Positions 33,047-42,740 of a stretch of 64,000 nt of DNA are shown one piece after another. Where the stretch lies: contig NC_091132.1 of assembly GCF_040183065.1 (NCBI RefSeq), forward strand, positions 159,748,102-159,812,101, given 5' to 3'. How positions within the stretch are numbered: position 1 is the stretch's first letter; each line of letters begins with the position of its first letter. Source of the stretch: Periplaneta americana. Lineage: Eukaryota > Arthropoda > Insecta > Blattodea > Blattidae. The translations under genes were made by a program, and so were the position numbers. The notes beneath the pieces are model-generated. The model searched no databases. It was not told the origin of the DNA and saw nothing but the letters and a program-made list of their open reading frames with translations.

Positions 33047-33273
33047 CACAAACTGGAGTTACTTTGAATACAGAGGAAACTGAACATTTTTTCAGACAAT
33101 CATATTTAGGTTTCTATATGCTGCTCTTGCTACAGACGGAGGTAAATTTGGTATGAGAATGATTTTATAATAATTTGCCTTCATCTATAACAAGTGCAGC
33201 ATGTAGATCCTAAATATGATTTTCTGAAAAAATGTTCAAAGTTTCCTCTGTATTCAAAGTAACCCCAGTTTAC
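33047..33273. mobile_element. MITE, 227 bp with TIRs of about 65 bp and GGTAC duplication
   Basis: Arms share GGTTACTTTGAATACAGAGG (left has one change) and CATATTTAGG at their inner ends. Both flanks are GGTAC (33042-33046, 33274-33278). The Penelope copy at 55736 (AATGGTACACAGACT) shows the empty site directly. No coding capacity. A 5-bp target duplication with long TIRs; superfamily not assigned. Confidence 0.75.
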
Positions 33274-33479
33274 GGTACACAGACTGCTCAACATACTAAT
33301 GAACCGACATGACTACAAAGAAAAGCTAAACACAGCCAAGTACATAGCACAAGAAAACGGATACAACCCTAACATAATAGACAACATAATAAGAAAGACA
33401 AAACATAATCACAAAAACCATAAGAATGCAACACAAACATAAAACAAAAAATATATCACACTGACATACGAAAACATTC

Positions 33480-33805
33480 ACACCCTGGAAAAGTATCCGA
33501 TTATAACACACTAAAAGAAAAATTACAAGTTTTCAACTACACACTTTTTGTCCATAAAATTATATGTAAAAGAGTTTAAGGTAAGACTAGATAGCACTAG
33601 AAGCAGAATATACGGAAATATAATCTAATACAAAATATACTAAAAAAAGTGTGGGTAAATTAAAAACGAATTTATTCTGTGACTGTACTATATAGATATA
33701 TAAAATTAAGATCATTTGTATTATATGGTACATTACTTCATTTTTCTTGTGTACTGACGACGCCATAAATGGTTGTAATTATATCGGTAAATAAAGATCT
33801 AATCT
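33480..33805 (+). mobile_element. Probable LINE 3-prime UTR remnant
   Basis: Frames near 33560 read VKEFKVRLDSTRSRIYGNI; the end ACGACGCCATAAATGGTTGT...TAAATAAAGATCTAATCTAA has the look of a LINE terminus with a TCTAA tail. No RT motif is present. Confidence 0.3.
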
Positions 33806-34001
33806 AATAAGGATATCCCATAGCAAAGATATACTTTCACAAAATTGGACAACTTAAATGAAAACGTATAATTATAAGTACTTTAAATGTCTTAATTTTA
33901 CAAAAGAAATTTACACCCACAATAAGTACAAAATTTCCTCTGTGCCCTGTGCGTAGATCTGTATGTCTTTTCAGATTTCTCCAATCCGGAAACCTCTTTC
34001 C

Positions 34002-34827
34002 TCACACATCGCATTGAAATGATCTCTCACATGCGTGTAGGAGAGCGTGTCTTTTTAGATGTCCTGATCGTGAGAAGCTCTTTCCACAGACATCACACTT
34101 GAATGGTCTCTCGCCGGTATGTATGCGGGCGTGAATTTTTAGATGTCCTGATTGTGAGAAACACTTTGTACACACTTCACATTTGAATGGTTTGTCTCCT
34201 CTGTGTACGCGAGTATGTCTTGCAAGACTTAAAGAAGAGGAAAAATACTCTTCACACACATCGCATTTCAATGATATCTCGCTTGTGTGTAGGAAGACGT
34301 GTCTTTTTAGTTGTACCTTTTGGGAGAAACATTTTCCACACTCATCGCATTTGAAAGGCTTATCCCCTGTGTGTAAGCGGGTGTGTACCATTAATTTTAC
34401 CCTATCAGAGAAACACTTCCCACAGATATCACATTTGCAAGGTTTGTCCCCAGTATGCGTCCGGATGTGCTTATTTAGATTTCCGCTATTAGAGACACAC
34501 TTCCCACAAACATCACATTTGTACATTCTCTCGCCTGTGTGTAATCGAGCGTGTATTTTTAAAGTTCTCGATTGTGAGTAACACTTTCCACATACATCGC
34601 ATTTAAATGATCTATCGCCTGTGTTTATTTGTGTATGTACTTTTAAATGCCCAGTTACTGAAGATGTGTAGGTATTTTTGTTGCTTGATATTAATGGACT
34701 ACATGACATTAAGTTAGTTTCTGATGCTGGGAAATCACATTTGAATGGTCTTCCGTCCGTAAGTAAGGGTTTCTTGTTATGTCCTGCATGAAGTGTTGAC
34801 ACATACTTCTCAACATTGTCCATTATG
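34002..34827 (-). CDS. Zinc-finger gene, terminal exon with seven intact C2H2 fingers
   Basis: Acceptor ataatttcag, then C-ATA-ATG; 273 residues follow the ATG at 34823. Counting from that Met, the fingers have exact 28-residue spacing: Cys pairs at 75/78, 103/106, 131/134, 159/162, 187/190, 215/218 and 243/246, with His pairs at 91/95 through 259/263. Linkers are TGER or TGDK, degenerate in two places (TSEI, ACER). A dead finger precedes the array: His63 and a TGD linker survive, but both cysteines and the second histidine are lost. An eighth finger begins (Cys271), but a TGA stands at residue 274 where its second Cys belongs. C2H2 arrays of this type bind DNA in the nucleus; specificity is not inferred. 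Confidence 0.9.
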
Positions 34828-34846
34828 CTGAAATTATAAAATCAAA

Positions 34847-34937
34847 ATTTCAATGTCCACATTATTCAGTGTATTAAAATACATTAACCAATAAAAATTT
34901 CAATGTCCACATTATTCAGTGTATTAAAATACATTAA

Positions 34938-34943
<6 letters not shown>
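34847..34943. repeat. Tandem duplication of about 49 bp beside the finger-exon acceptor
   Basis: ATTTCAATGTCCACATTATT and the following ATTAAAATACATTAACCAAT occur twice back to back, beginning about 20 bp upstream (minus-strand sense) of the acceptor at 34828. Confidence 0.85.

Positions 34944-34994
<51 letters not shown>
34942..34994. repeat. TA microsatellite
   Basis: About 23 TA units, directly adjoining a TIR element. Confidence 0.95.
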
Positions 34995-34995
<1 letters not shown>

Positions 34996-35839
34996 CAGGG
35001 TGTAACAACTTTAATGTTTAGAATTTCTGGAACATGTTCCCTGACACGTTCTACGTCGATTAAACCTAACATACCTATATGCAAACTTCTATAGGTTTGG
35101 AGTATTTGTACCCCAAAGTTAAATTTTTGAGTTTAATTTTATCGCTGAATACTGAAAGAAGTAACACCAATTTCCGAAAGTGACATGTCTATGTCATTAT
35201 TTTTATTAGTACCATATTACATTTTAATATCAACTACTTGTGAGTATGAAAGAAGCAGTGCAAAGTTGAAAAAAAAAATGTCCTTAAGATTCCAAACACT
35301 GTACTTCTTGAAATTTACCAATAGGCACGTGAAAATACCTGTACACTATGAATCCTACGATTTGGGAACCGTGCTTGATATGACAAAACAGCTGCTGTTG
35401 CATTGCCATCACACAGTCCATACACATAAACTATGTTGGCGTATTCCTGATGTGTGTACACAAAAGGCATGTTTTAATGGTCAAAACTCAATAAAAAGAC
35501 TAGTCACAATACGGTTTATTTTTCTCACAACTGTTATTTTAAACTGTTGTCTGTTTCGTTTCCTTAGCAACCTAAACAATTTTAATTTAATTTCTCTTAA
35601 AAGTAAAATTTCCTTCATTCTCTGTTTTTCAAATGTTTCTTATGTATCTCTACTTAGTAATGCCATAAAATAGCCTTGTATAAACGGTATAATGCTTGGA
35701 GCTGCAAGAAGTTCTATTTTTTCCAGCTCTGTTATCTCTGTAACCTCTCAATTTCGGATATAGGTATGTTAGGTTTAATCAACGTAGAATGTGTCAGGGA
35801 ACATGTTCCAGAAATTCTAAACACTAAAGTTGTTACACC

Positions 35840-35842
<3 letters not shown>
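34996..35842. mobile_element. TIR element of 847 bp inserted in a TA array
   Basis: Ends CAGGGTGTAACAACTTTAAT and complement; TIRs extend about 90 bp (including GGAACATGTTCCCTGACAC). TA dinucleotides flank both ends and TA microsatellite continues on both sides. A 162-codon open frame at 35185-35673 shows no transposase motif. Probably a non-autonomous element of TA-targeting type (Tc1/mariner-like). Confidence 0.65.

Positions 35843-35900
<58 letters not shown>
35843..35900. repeat. TA microsatellite
   Basis: About 28 TA units, the other half of the array split by the preceding element. Confidence 0.95.
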
Positions 35901-35906
<6 letters not shown>

Positions 35907-35927
35907 AATGAAAGCACATTCCAACAT

Positions 35928-35930
<3 letters not shown>

Positions 35931-35980
<50 letters not shown>
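35931..35980. repeat. AAT microsatellite
   Basis: About 16 AAT units. Confidence 0.95.
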
Positions 35981-35981
<1 letters not shown>

Positions 35982-35989
35982 TTATCATA

Positions 35990-36870
35990 GATAATGAGGT
36001 TAGAATATCTGGAAATTGAATTTTTCATGTATTTCCTAACTTTATTATCTCTATCTTATTTAATGTTACAAAATTCAGAGAAAGTGAACTGCATGCATTG
36101 CACTTATGTCGGCTATATTATCATTTTTTTTTTTCAATTTACTATAATTCATGTTTGATTTTCAGATGTCAGTTACTAAAAGCAATAAATAATGTTTCAA
36201 TTTTCCACTTTCATGACTTACCAATTTATACTAACATTTGCTAATACGTGTTAAATATTAAAATAATGTAAGAATATTGGCATCATCGGATACAATTGCT
36301 TTTACAATATCTAAATTACATAGTAGAATCTGTGTTTATACTTATAGTAAACCATCAAATAGGTGTTAAAAGTTATAATGACTAACGAGTTTTATGTACT
36401 GCACCTGAGCTGAAAATTTTATTTGATGTTATCGATAAGACAAAAGATTGGACAATCAAAACATTATTTATTGTATACATTATGCTTGCTCAAACCGTAT
36501 AATTACTGGATGACTAGATTATCAGAAAAGGCGGGGCTACAGGAGTCACAGAGCCTATGATCACAGCTGGCTGCAGCACAAGTGTGTGCTGTTGATGGAT
36601 CTATAGACGATAACTTTAAATATTTGAGTCTTTCTCTAATAAATATAGTTTAGCATGATTGAAGCGTCATCGAAAACAGGAAAGAAATTATGTCAAAATG
36701 AGGAGTTTTTTGTTCTCTTGTACAGAGGAGGGATCCAAAGGCTTACAGTACAGCCAAAGGCTTATTGTGCTTACTACTTCTATTCTCTGAATTATTGGGT
36801 AACACAAATGGCCACAATCTTATACAAGTACAGCATGCCGCATCATAAACTTAGCCTGGGCTATGGTATG
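35990..36870. other. Stretch with no recognised feature (intron-downstream AT-rich DNA)
   Basis: Inside intron 4 of the zinc-finger gene. No supported exon or repeat boundary. Confidence 0.4.
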
Positions 36871-38692
36871 GATTAGTGACTGGCAATAGTCGATAGTACT
36901 ATCGATGGTTATGAATTAAACAATCGAAAACCATAACTTGGATTATGGTATGGATTAGCGATAGGCGATAGTACTATTGATGGTTATGGCTTAAACTATC
37001 GAAACTATAGATAGTCAAATTGTTTCCAATATTATCACTAGTTCAGGCGATTATTGATAGTACCGAGAAAAGAGAATATCATTCATAAGAATACAAGACT
37101 TTTAAATTGGAGTTATACGAGTATAACATGATTCTTTCCCAATGATTCAATCAGACATTACGACTCTTCCCTTTGCAACCAAGGGTAGAATAAAAACGTT
37201 CTACATCTCTCGTGTAAGTGAAAGAGTAGGCTCAGGAAGGATGGAGTCCCTATCCAATGAGAGCTGAGACATTGGATGGTCTCTTTCTGATTGGCTGGAA
37301 CCAGTTTCCATGACCTCCATAAATATACAAAATTATGCAAGATAGTATTCTTTAATTAGGCTTATAATTGATAAATTCAACCTCACTATCAAGTACATAT
37401 TTTTAATTAAATCCCTACTTATATTCCTTACGCAAAATTTCAGACATGTACTCATTACTTTTCATACCAATACCATAACTAAACAAAGCCAATATTTTGT
37501 TTCCACTCACACAATATTCACCCACAAATAAGTAATTTGGCTAGGAAATATCTGTGTTCATTCCAATCTTCAGTTTCATTGCAAAAGACTGTTTTCCAAA
37601 ACTGGAAACTTTATCAGTGAAATGTGAAACTGTCTGCATCCTAAAAAGTGGAAATGCTGATTTTAATGGGGAACTTATTCCTGGAGCAATGGTCACGTAT
37701 TTAAAAAGAACATGATGGTTAATGTTAGTTTAAGGACAGATTATAATATTGTACATTATTGGTATGTAATTCAGATTCCATTCAGTACATGAGATTAACT
37801 TAATAGTCCAGTATGTGTTTATATTAATTCAGAAATACCTACATTCAGTTTCTAACCAACTTGACAAAAAAGTTTGTAATGATTATCGATAGTATCAGTA
37901 GTTTTGATTATCAGTATAACTATCGATAAAACGGTAATTTTATAGAAGACGGGCACCTGCTTGGATGTAGTATTACCAACTATTTTACTTTAGAGTTAAA
38001 TGTTAGTGATTTTTTTAGTTATTTTTGTGTTAGTTCTAGGTTTTTATATTGGGTGTCAAAGTGATGTTCTTTCAATTTGATTGGTTATAGATATCATTTG
38101 TTCTAGAATGTTCGTTAATTTTGAATGGGTAATGACGTCAGTTGTTCTTGGTTGTTTGATGTGAGTGGTGTTATACTATGTCTGATGGCGGAAGCTATTG
38201 AAAGTTTGTCATTTTATGATATTTGTGAAAGATGTGTGAACACAGAACAGTGTATTAAATATTGTGTCGATTTTGCTTTAGTTCTTTAGCTGTTGAATAA
38301 GAATTGTGTTGATTTTTTAGGAGAAAACTGTTTCTGTGGTTCCAAGGAATTATTTACTGAACTTTCCGTATAAGTTAATGTGTAATAAGTGTTCGAAGAG
38401 AATTTCATTTGGTGTAAATACATTATGTAATTATGTGAAGTTGACTGTACGACAAAGTGTTGCTTTAGTTCTTTTGCTGTCTGCATGATTTAAATTTAGA
38501 TTGCTTTGAAGCTTGTGTCATAATGGAAGTGAAGTGGTTGTCGTTGAAGACGTCAGTGAGGACTGAATTTTGCTTAATAAGGTGATAAATTATTGTTTTG
38601 TGTTTTAGTGATTTGTGAGGGTAAAGTGCGGCCGAAAACTGCCAGAAAAGTACTGCCAACTATGAAGTTCGAATGCCAACAAACACCAGAAC

Positions 38693-38693
<1 letters not shown>

Positions 38694-38723
<30 letters not shown>

Positions 38724-39049
38724 CTTCTTCTTCTTCTTCTTCCCTTCACGTATTAGGCCAAATGGCCTGTTAAAATCTCACAGTTGAATTTTCAATCCAT
38801 CGCTTCTTTGGACGACCGAGAGATCTCTTCCCGTTTGGACGATAGTGGAGCATGACTTTTGGGATTCTATCTCTATGCATGCAATGCAGATGATTTATCC
38901 AGTTGTTCTGATAATGTTTCACGTGATTAATTACAGGTTCTAGTTGTAATTCTTCCATTACATCTTCATTGCGTCTGTGATCCCATTTCGTATATCCCGC
39001 TGTATATCTCATAAATTTAATTTCATTAGCCGTTATTCTGCTTTCGTCT
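38694..39049 (-). mobile_element. LINE 3-prime fragment inserted in Merlin copy B
   Basis: Minus-strand peptide RYTAGYTKWDHRRNEDVMEE ... RIPKVMLHYRPNGKRSLGRP KKRW (in two blocks) is the C-terminal end of a LINE RT. Its tail is the GAA array (38695-38741 as TTC). Flanks ACACCAGAACA (38683-38693) and ACACCAAAACA (39050-39060) form an 11-bp target duplication with one mismatch. Copy A shows the unoccupied site (ACACCATAAAAATC). Confidence 0.85.
38695..38741. repeat. TTC microsatellite (LINE tail)
   Basis: About 16 TTC units. Confidence 0.95.
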
Positions 39050-39404
39050 ACACCAAAACAATTAAAGATGAAAAATTAAACATATTTTCATTTTTTGAAA
39101 TTTTAAAAACTTATGAATATATGTTTGATTTCCCATCTTTGATATTGTGGTGCTTGGTGGCATTTGAACTTCATAGTTGACAGAACATTTTTGGTAGTTT
39201 TCGTGAGCCATGTTGGATTTTGCCCGTCTTCTAGGAAATTACCGATATGACTATAGATTTTAGGAACTACTTCTATAATACAATCGATACAATTGCAAGT
39301 AATTATCGCCCATCTCCAGTATGAATGACTATGATGTGAATTAATGAGCCGAAATGAGTCCGAGGTCCAACGCCAAAAGTTACAAATCAGCACACTACAC
39401 TTAC

Positions 39405-39487
39405 CTCTCAGTCGACACCTCATCCTCCTCTGAAGATACTTCCTGTTTCTGCTGTTGCTGTACTTTGTCCAGATCGAAGGCATCTTC
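39405..39487 (-). CDS. Zinc-finger gene, exon 4 (acidic Q/E-rich linker)
   Basis: An 83-base exon: acceptor tcatcacttttag, donor gtaag. It reads EDAFDLDKVQQQQKQEV, then SSEEDEVSTE, plus a split codon AG. The run of four glutamines and the acidic SSEEDE stretch suggest a flexible acidic linker. The split codon is completed by C at 34827, giving serine and keeping the finger exon in frame. The donor lies only 160 bases from the end of a Merlin-like transposon (37933-39243). A different frame of the same bases is also open, but only this frame matches the splice phases. Confidence 0.72.
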
Positions 39488-39732
39488 CTAAAAGTGATGA
39501 TTAATGAATGAAGGTTAGTGCACCATCTGGTTTCCTATGTCAGGGACTTGATTTTAAATCCTAATAAGAAAAATAAAAATTTTTAGTAACGTTGTAACAG
39601 CTTTCATTCAGTATCGAACTAGGCCTAAGTGCATAATACTGGAGTGGAGGATAATTGGGTAGAAGTGCCAGCTGTTCACATATCCCACTTTTGAACTAAT
39701 GTTACATCTTGAAAGCATTACTGTTAACTCTG

Positions 39733-40453
39733 ATGGCCAGTTTGTCCAAGTAATGTTTAATTTTGCTTAACGAATGTTAAATTAACAGTCTGTTTATTTT
39801 TAACGCTTTGTTAATTTATTTTCCATTTGTTCAACATAATTTTGTTTAAGATAACCAACACTTAACTATAACGTCTGTTAGCACTATTTTAACTACTCAA
39901 CAGCAGTTGGTAATGATTCTACACATGTAAGACAATTTTTGATTGGCTAAAATTAATCTTTAAATTCTATATTATAGAGTGAGTCATGAAACTCGCATAA
40001 AATGACAACCTGTTATAGTAGGCCACGCTCCATAAACAAACAGTTGACAAAAGTTGTAGGTGACGTGCTGAATAATAATTACAAAGTAAGGTTGTATTTC
40101 CTCATTGCTAATATGGATACGAAATACGAAAGAAATAAAATAACAGTCATGTATTTAAACAGTCCAAAGTATTTTTTAAATGTTATATTACCAGTCATAT
40201 GCTAAACATTCCCTACAGAGAGACACAAAATATTAATTTCGCAACTTCTGTTCGAACAGCTGTGGAGACATCGGCCATATTTAACTAACTGTTAAATGAG
40301 TTAACTGCCCGAAATCCTACATTTAAAATTAACAACTGTTAGCAATCTGTTAAACCAAACTGGTGTTGAAAAAATACAATTTTATTAATTAACAAATTGT
40401 TTAGAGTTTAATAGCCGTTAAATTTTCTAACAATACTTGGAAAAACCGGCCAT
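39733..40453. mobile_element. TIR element of about 720 bp
   Basis: Left end GGCCAGTTTGTCCAAGTAAT and complement of the right end GGCCGGTTTTTCCAAGTATT. The interior is unusually rich in GTTAA/TTAAC words. No coding motif; target duplication unclear. Confidence 0.5.
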
Positions 40454-40759
40454 GATACTTTTAGCAATGATTGTTATACATTATGTTGGTTTTTGATGGT
40501 TCAGGAATAATATAGAAGGGTTATGGCGAAGGTACATTTGGGGAGGGGGGGGGGGCTTGCCCTCGCTATAAGCCTCCGACTGTATCGTAAATGCAATGGA
40601 TACAGTCTTCGCAGGTAGAGGAAGCATTGGCACACAAATATACAGGGTGCACTGCTTAAATGTACCTTAATCTCAATTGCATGTGACTGGTAAACGGTTG
40701 AAGATAGAAACCTACAGTACCGTTTGTATGAAAGAAAAATTCTTAAATAAAGTGTTCTA

Positions 40760-41678
40760 CGAGGGGGATCCAGGAAATAACGACCGTTTTGTTGTAATAA
40801 TTAAAAAAAAAAATATTTATTTGAAAAAACAAAGTCTGTTACATAACTGAAGCTTCCTTTACTTCTCTACATAATCACCACCTACATTTAAACATTTGTC
40901 GTATCTGTTCACTAGCTTTAGAATTCCCGTGTTATACTCCTCTGCCGCCAGTTCATTAAGCCAGGTGTTCACTGTCTTCTTCAACTCTTCATCACTTCCA
41001 AAACGCGTACCACCCAGAAAGTCTTTCAGCTTAGTGAAAAGGTGAAAATCGCTAGGAGCAAGGTCTGGACTATAGGGCGGATGATCAAAGATTTCCCAAA
41101 CGAATTGATCCAGCAATTCTCGAGTTGAAGCAGCAGTGTGCGGGCGGGCACAGATTTTGTGGTAGCCAAGATGTTGCGACACAATTTCACCAAGCAAAGA
41201 ACGATAAATGTCAGGAAAGGCAATATGCAATTCGTCGAGTGATGTGCGCCTGTCTTGCAAGATTCTGTCGTTCACTTTAGTCTTCAGGTCTTCTGTGATG
41301 AGTGATGGGCATCCGGGTCGAGTTTCATCGTGGACATTTGTTCGCCCATTGTTGAACATTTCGCACCATTTTCTCACATTTCTTTCATTCATTACAGTAT
41401 CACCATACACTTCTTTCAATTGCCGGTAAATTTCTGCAGGTTTCAAATGTTGGGCATTGAAAAATCGAATCACACTCCTCACCTCACAGTCGGCGGGATT
41501 ATCAATCACGTCGTTCATTTTGAAGTAACACAAAATGCACAATGGCGACTTGTTGCAACCAGTACTCACAACATTATGAGAACACATATTAAGGAAGCCA
41601 GTTGACCTTCAAACAAGGAAGGGGAGTCAGCTGCGCGGCAGGTATGCGCGAACGGTCTTATTTCCTGGATCCCCCTCG
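40760..41678 (-). mobile_element. Mariner element with internal deletion (919 bp)
   Basis: Same TIRs (CGAGGGGGATCCAGGAAATA) as 31461-32794, flanked by TA (40758-40759, 41679-41680). It differs chiefly by one internal deletion of about 414 bp. Confidence 0.92.
40859..41518 (-). CDS. Mariner-derived truncated transposase, open frame retained
   Basis: From the Met of MNDVIDNPADCEVRSVIRFF (41518) a continuous frame runs to 40859, 219 residues (242 from an upstream in-frame Met at 41587). The N-terminal HTH domain is intact. At YHKICA it jumps to RPHTAASTRELLDQFVWEIF, removing 138 codons that held the first two catalytic aspartates, then continues through YSPDLAPSDFHLF to the normal C-terminus GGDYVEK. 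The deletion is a multiple of three and also removes the region with the stop codon seen in the sister copy. Such a protein could bind mariner ends but not cut them. Whether it is expressed is unknown. Confidence 0.75.
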   Translation of the reverse strand: MNDVIDNPADCEVRSVIRFFNAQHLKPAEIYRQLKEVYGDTVMNERNVRKWCEMFNNGRTNVHDETRPGCPSLITEDLKTKVNDRILQDRRTSLDELHIAFPDIYRSLLGEIVSQHLGYHKICARPHTAASTRELLDQFVWEIFDHPPYSPDLAPSDFHLFTKLKDFLGGTRFGSDEELKKTVNTWLNELAAEEYNTGILKLVNRYDKCLNVGGDYVEK

Positions 41679-41766
41679 TATAATGTGAAGTATGTTAATT
41701 TTAGTTAATCGTGTTACAGTATTAAATAAGGATTTATAATTAATTATAGGTTGCAAGAAAGATAAA

Positions 41767-42333
41767 ATGACTGAGGAGAATATGAGAGATTGTGTGTGTT
41801 GTGTGCTGAGAGACGCTATGCAACACCGTGCCAGGTTGCAAGGTAATGCCAACATAGTAAGTGATACTGTAGTGAGTGACCTTAGGGGGACGTTAGAAAA
41901 GAACACAGAAGTGATCAAGCAGAACATTCCCTCAAAGAAAAAAAGACAGAATAGCTAAATTAGAAGGCCAGGTACTAAAGAAAATAGACGACCTCAAGCA
42001 ATATCAAAGATGTCAGTGTGTGCGAATTTTTGGTGTGCCTGAGAAAAACGACGATACTGTAAATAAAATAAGTGTCGACCTAAAGCTGGAGAACATTGAC
42101 AGGAACCACAAGATAGAGGGGAGAATTGATGAAGCTACGCGTATTGTCATAGTTAAGTCTGCTAGCTACAGGAAGTGAAGCGAGGTCTTCAGAAACAAGA
42201 GGGGTCTGATGGGCAGTGGTTCGATGATCCGTGAAGACCTCACGTGGATACGATACAACCTGCTGCAACAGTTTGTCACCAGGTATGGCATTGCCAATGT
42301 GTGGATTATGGACGGTGTAATACACATTTAAAG
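41767..42333 (+). pseudogene. LINE ORF1 protein remnant (coiled coil plus RRM-like)
   Basis: Starts MTEENMRDCVCCVLRDAMQH; one frameshift near 41945 moves to RIAKLEGQVLKKIDDLKQYQ then RCQCVRIFGVPEKNDD, IDRNHKIEG, and after a stop, VFRNKRGLMGSGSMIREDLT and GIANVWIMDGVI. The KLE...DDLKQYQR.C.RIFGVPE block, the ..DR.H.IG stretch and the REDLT..R end are the recognisable skeleton of ORF1 proteins of CR1/L1-type LINEs, which bind the element RNA. ORF2 is not adjacent: a SINE-C follows at 42339. Confidence 0.7.
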
Positions 42334-42338
42334 ATAGA

Positions 42339-42597
42339 GTTTTTTCCTATTTAAGTAGGTTATTTTACGACGCTGTGTCAACATCTCAGGTTATTTAGCG
42401 TCAGAATGAGATGAAGTTGATAATCCGGGTGAAATGAGTTTCGGGTCCAACACCGAAAGTTACTAAGTATTTGCTCAAATTGGGTTGAGGGAAAACCCGG
42501 AAAAAATCAACCAGGTAGCTTGTCTAGACCTCGATTCGAACCCAGGCCACCTGGTTTTTCAGCCAGACGCGCTAACCGTTACTCCACATGTGTGGAC
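42339..42597 (-). mobile_element. SINE-C copy 1 (tRNA-headed)
   Basis: Minus strand. Head AGTAACGGTTAGCGCGTCTG (A box) and GGGTTCGAATCGAGG (B box), body CAACCCAATTTGAGCAAATA, tail TGACGCTAAATAACC, spacer, CAGCGTCGTAAAATAACC. Flanks TTAAAGATAGA (42328-42338) and TTAAAGATGGA (42598-42608) are an 11-bp target duplication with one mismatch. Confidence 0.85.
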
Positions 42598-42740
42598 TTA
42601 AAGATGGAAGATTTAAGAGACACATTACCCGTGTTGGTGATATACTTAAAAGCATGAGTCACTGCCACATAAACTTTGAAAGAGGCATTCTTATTACAAC
42701 TTATTCTATGATGAAGGTTGGGTAGAAGAGAGAAAAATTC

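Larger units (their letters stand above)
31217..33478 (+). mobile_element. Penelope-like element fragment with RT core, split by two insertions
   Basis: Plus-strand RT blocks NYFTYNNKYYTQTEGLPMGS and PISGILQEIFIHNIEQTYIL lead to IYWHRYV, where a mariner (31461-32794) is inserted at TA. The frame resumes DYIVILYKENKREIQNLHKQ. The RT active-site motif (normally YVDD) therefore spans the insertion and reads YVDY here. A 227-bp MITE (33047-33273) interrupts the linker region, and the element ends at about 33478 before the GIY-YIG domain. The uninterrupted sequence is seen at 55480-55900. Confidence 0.8.
37933..39243 (+). mobile_element. Merlin-like DNA transposon, copy B
   Basis: Ends GGTAATTTTATAGAAGACGG and complement GGTAATTTCCTAGAAGACGG. 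Flanking 8-mers are GATAAAAC and GATATGAC (6 of 8 identical), the target size of Merlin elements. It aligns with copy A (22088-23211) throughout but lacks A's internal duplication and carries a LINE fragment insertion (38694-39049). Coding remnants LSFYDICERCVNTEQCIKY and YVKLTVRQ are shared with A. Confidence 0.6.
36878..39322. mobile_element. Possible hAT-like element with CGATAG repeats, split by Merlin copy B
   Basis: Left end about 36882 (ACTGGCAATAGTCGATAG) and right end about 39320 (complement ACTGGAGATGGGCGATAA) align as inverted repeats. GATAGTACTATCGATGGTTATG-type motifs are tandemly duplicated at 36892-37010, and TATCGATA motifs occur again at 37880-37930. The Merlin-like element 37933-39243 lies between. 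No hAT transposase motif or clean 8-bp duplication was found. Confidence 0.3.

Noticed and set aside
34903-35084. Open frames made of alternating Tyr/Ile near 34.9-36.0 kb
   Set aside because: They are translations of TA and AAT microsatellites.
35185-35673. 162-codon open frame as a transposase
   Set aside because: No DDE, HTH or other motif; biased AT-rich composition inside a non-autonomous element.
40640-40757. Terminus of a Tc1/mariner-like element (ATACAGGGTGCACTG)
   Set aside because: Only one end is visible and no partner repeat was found.
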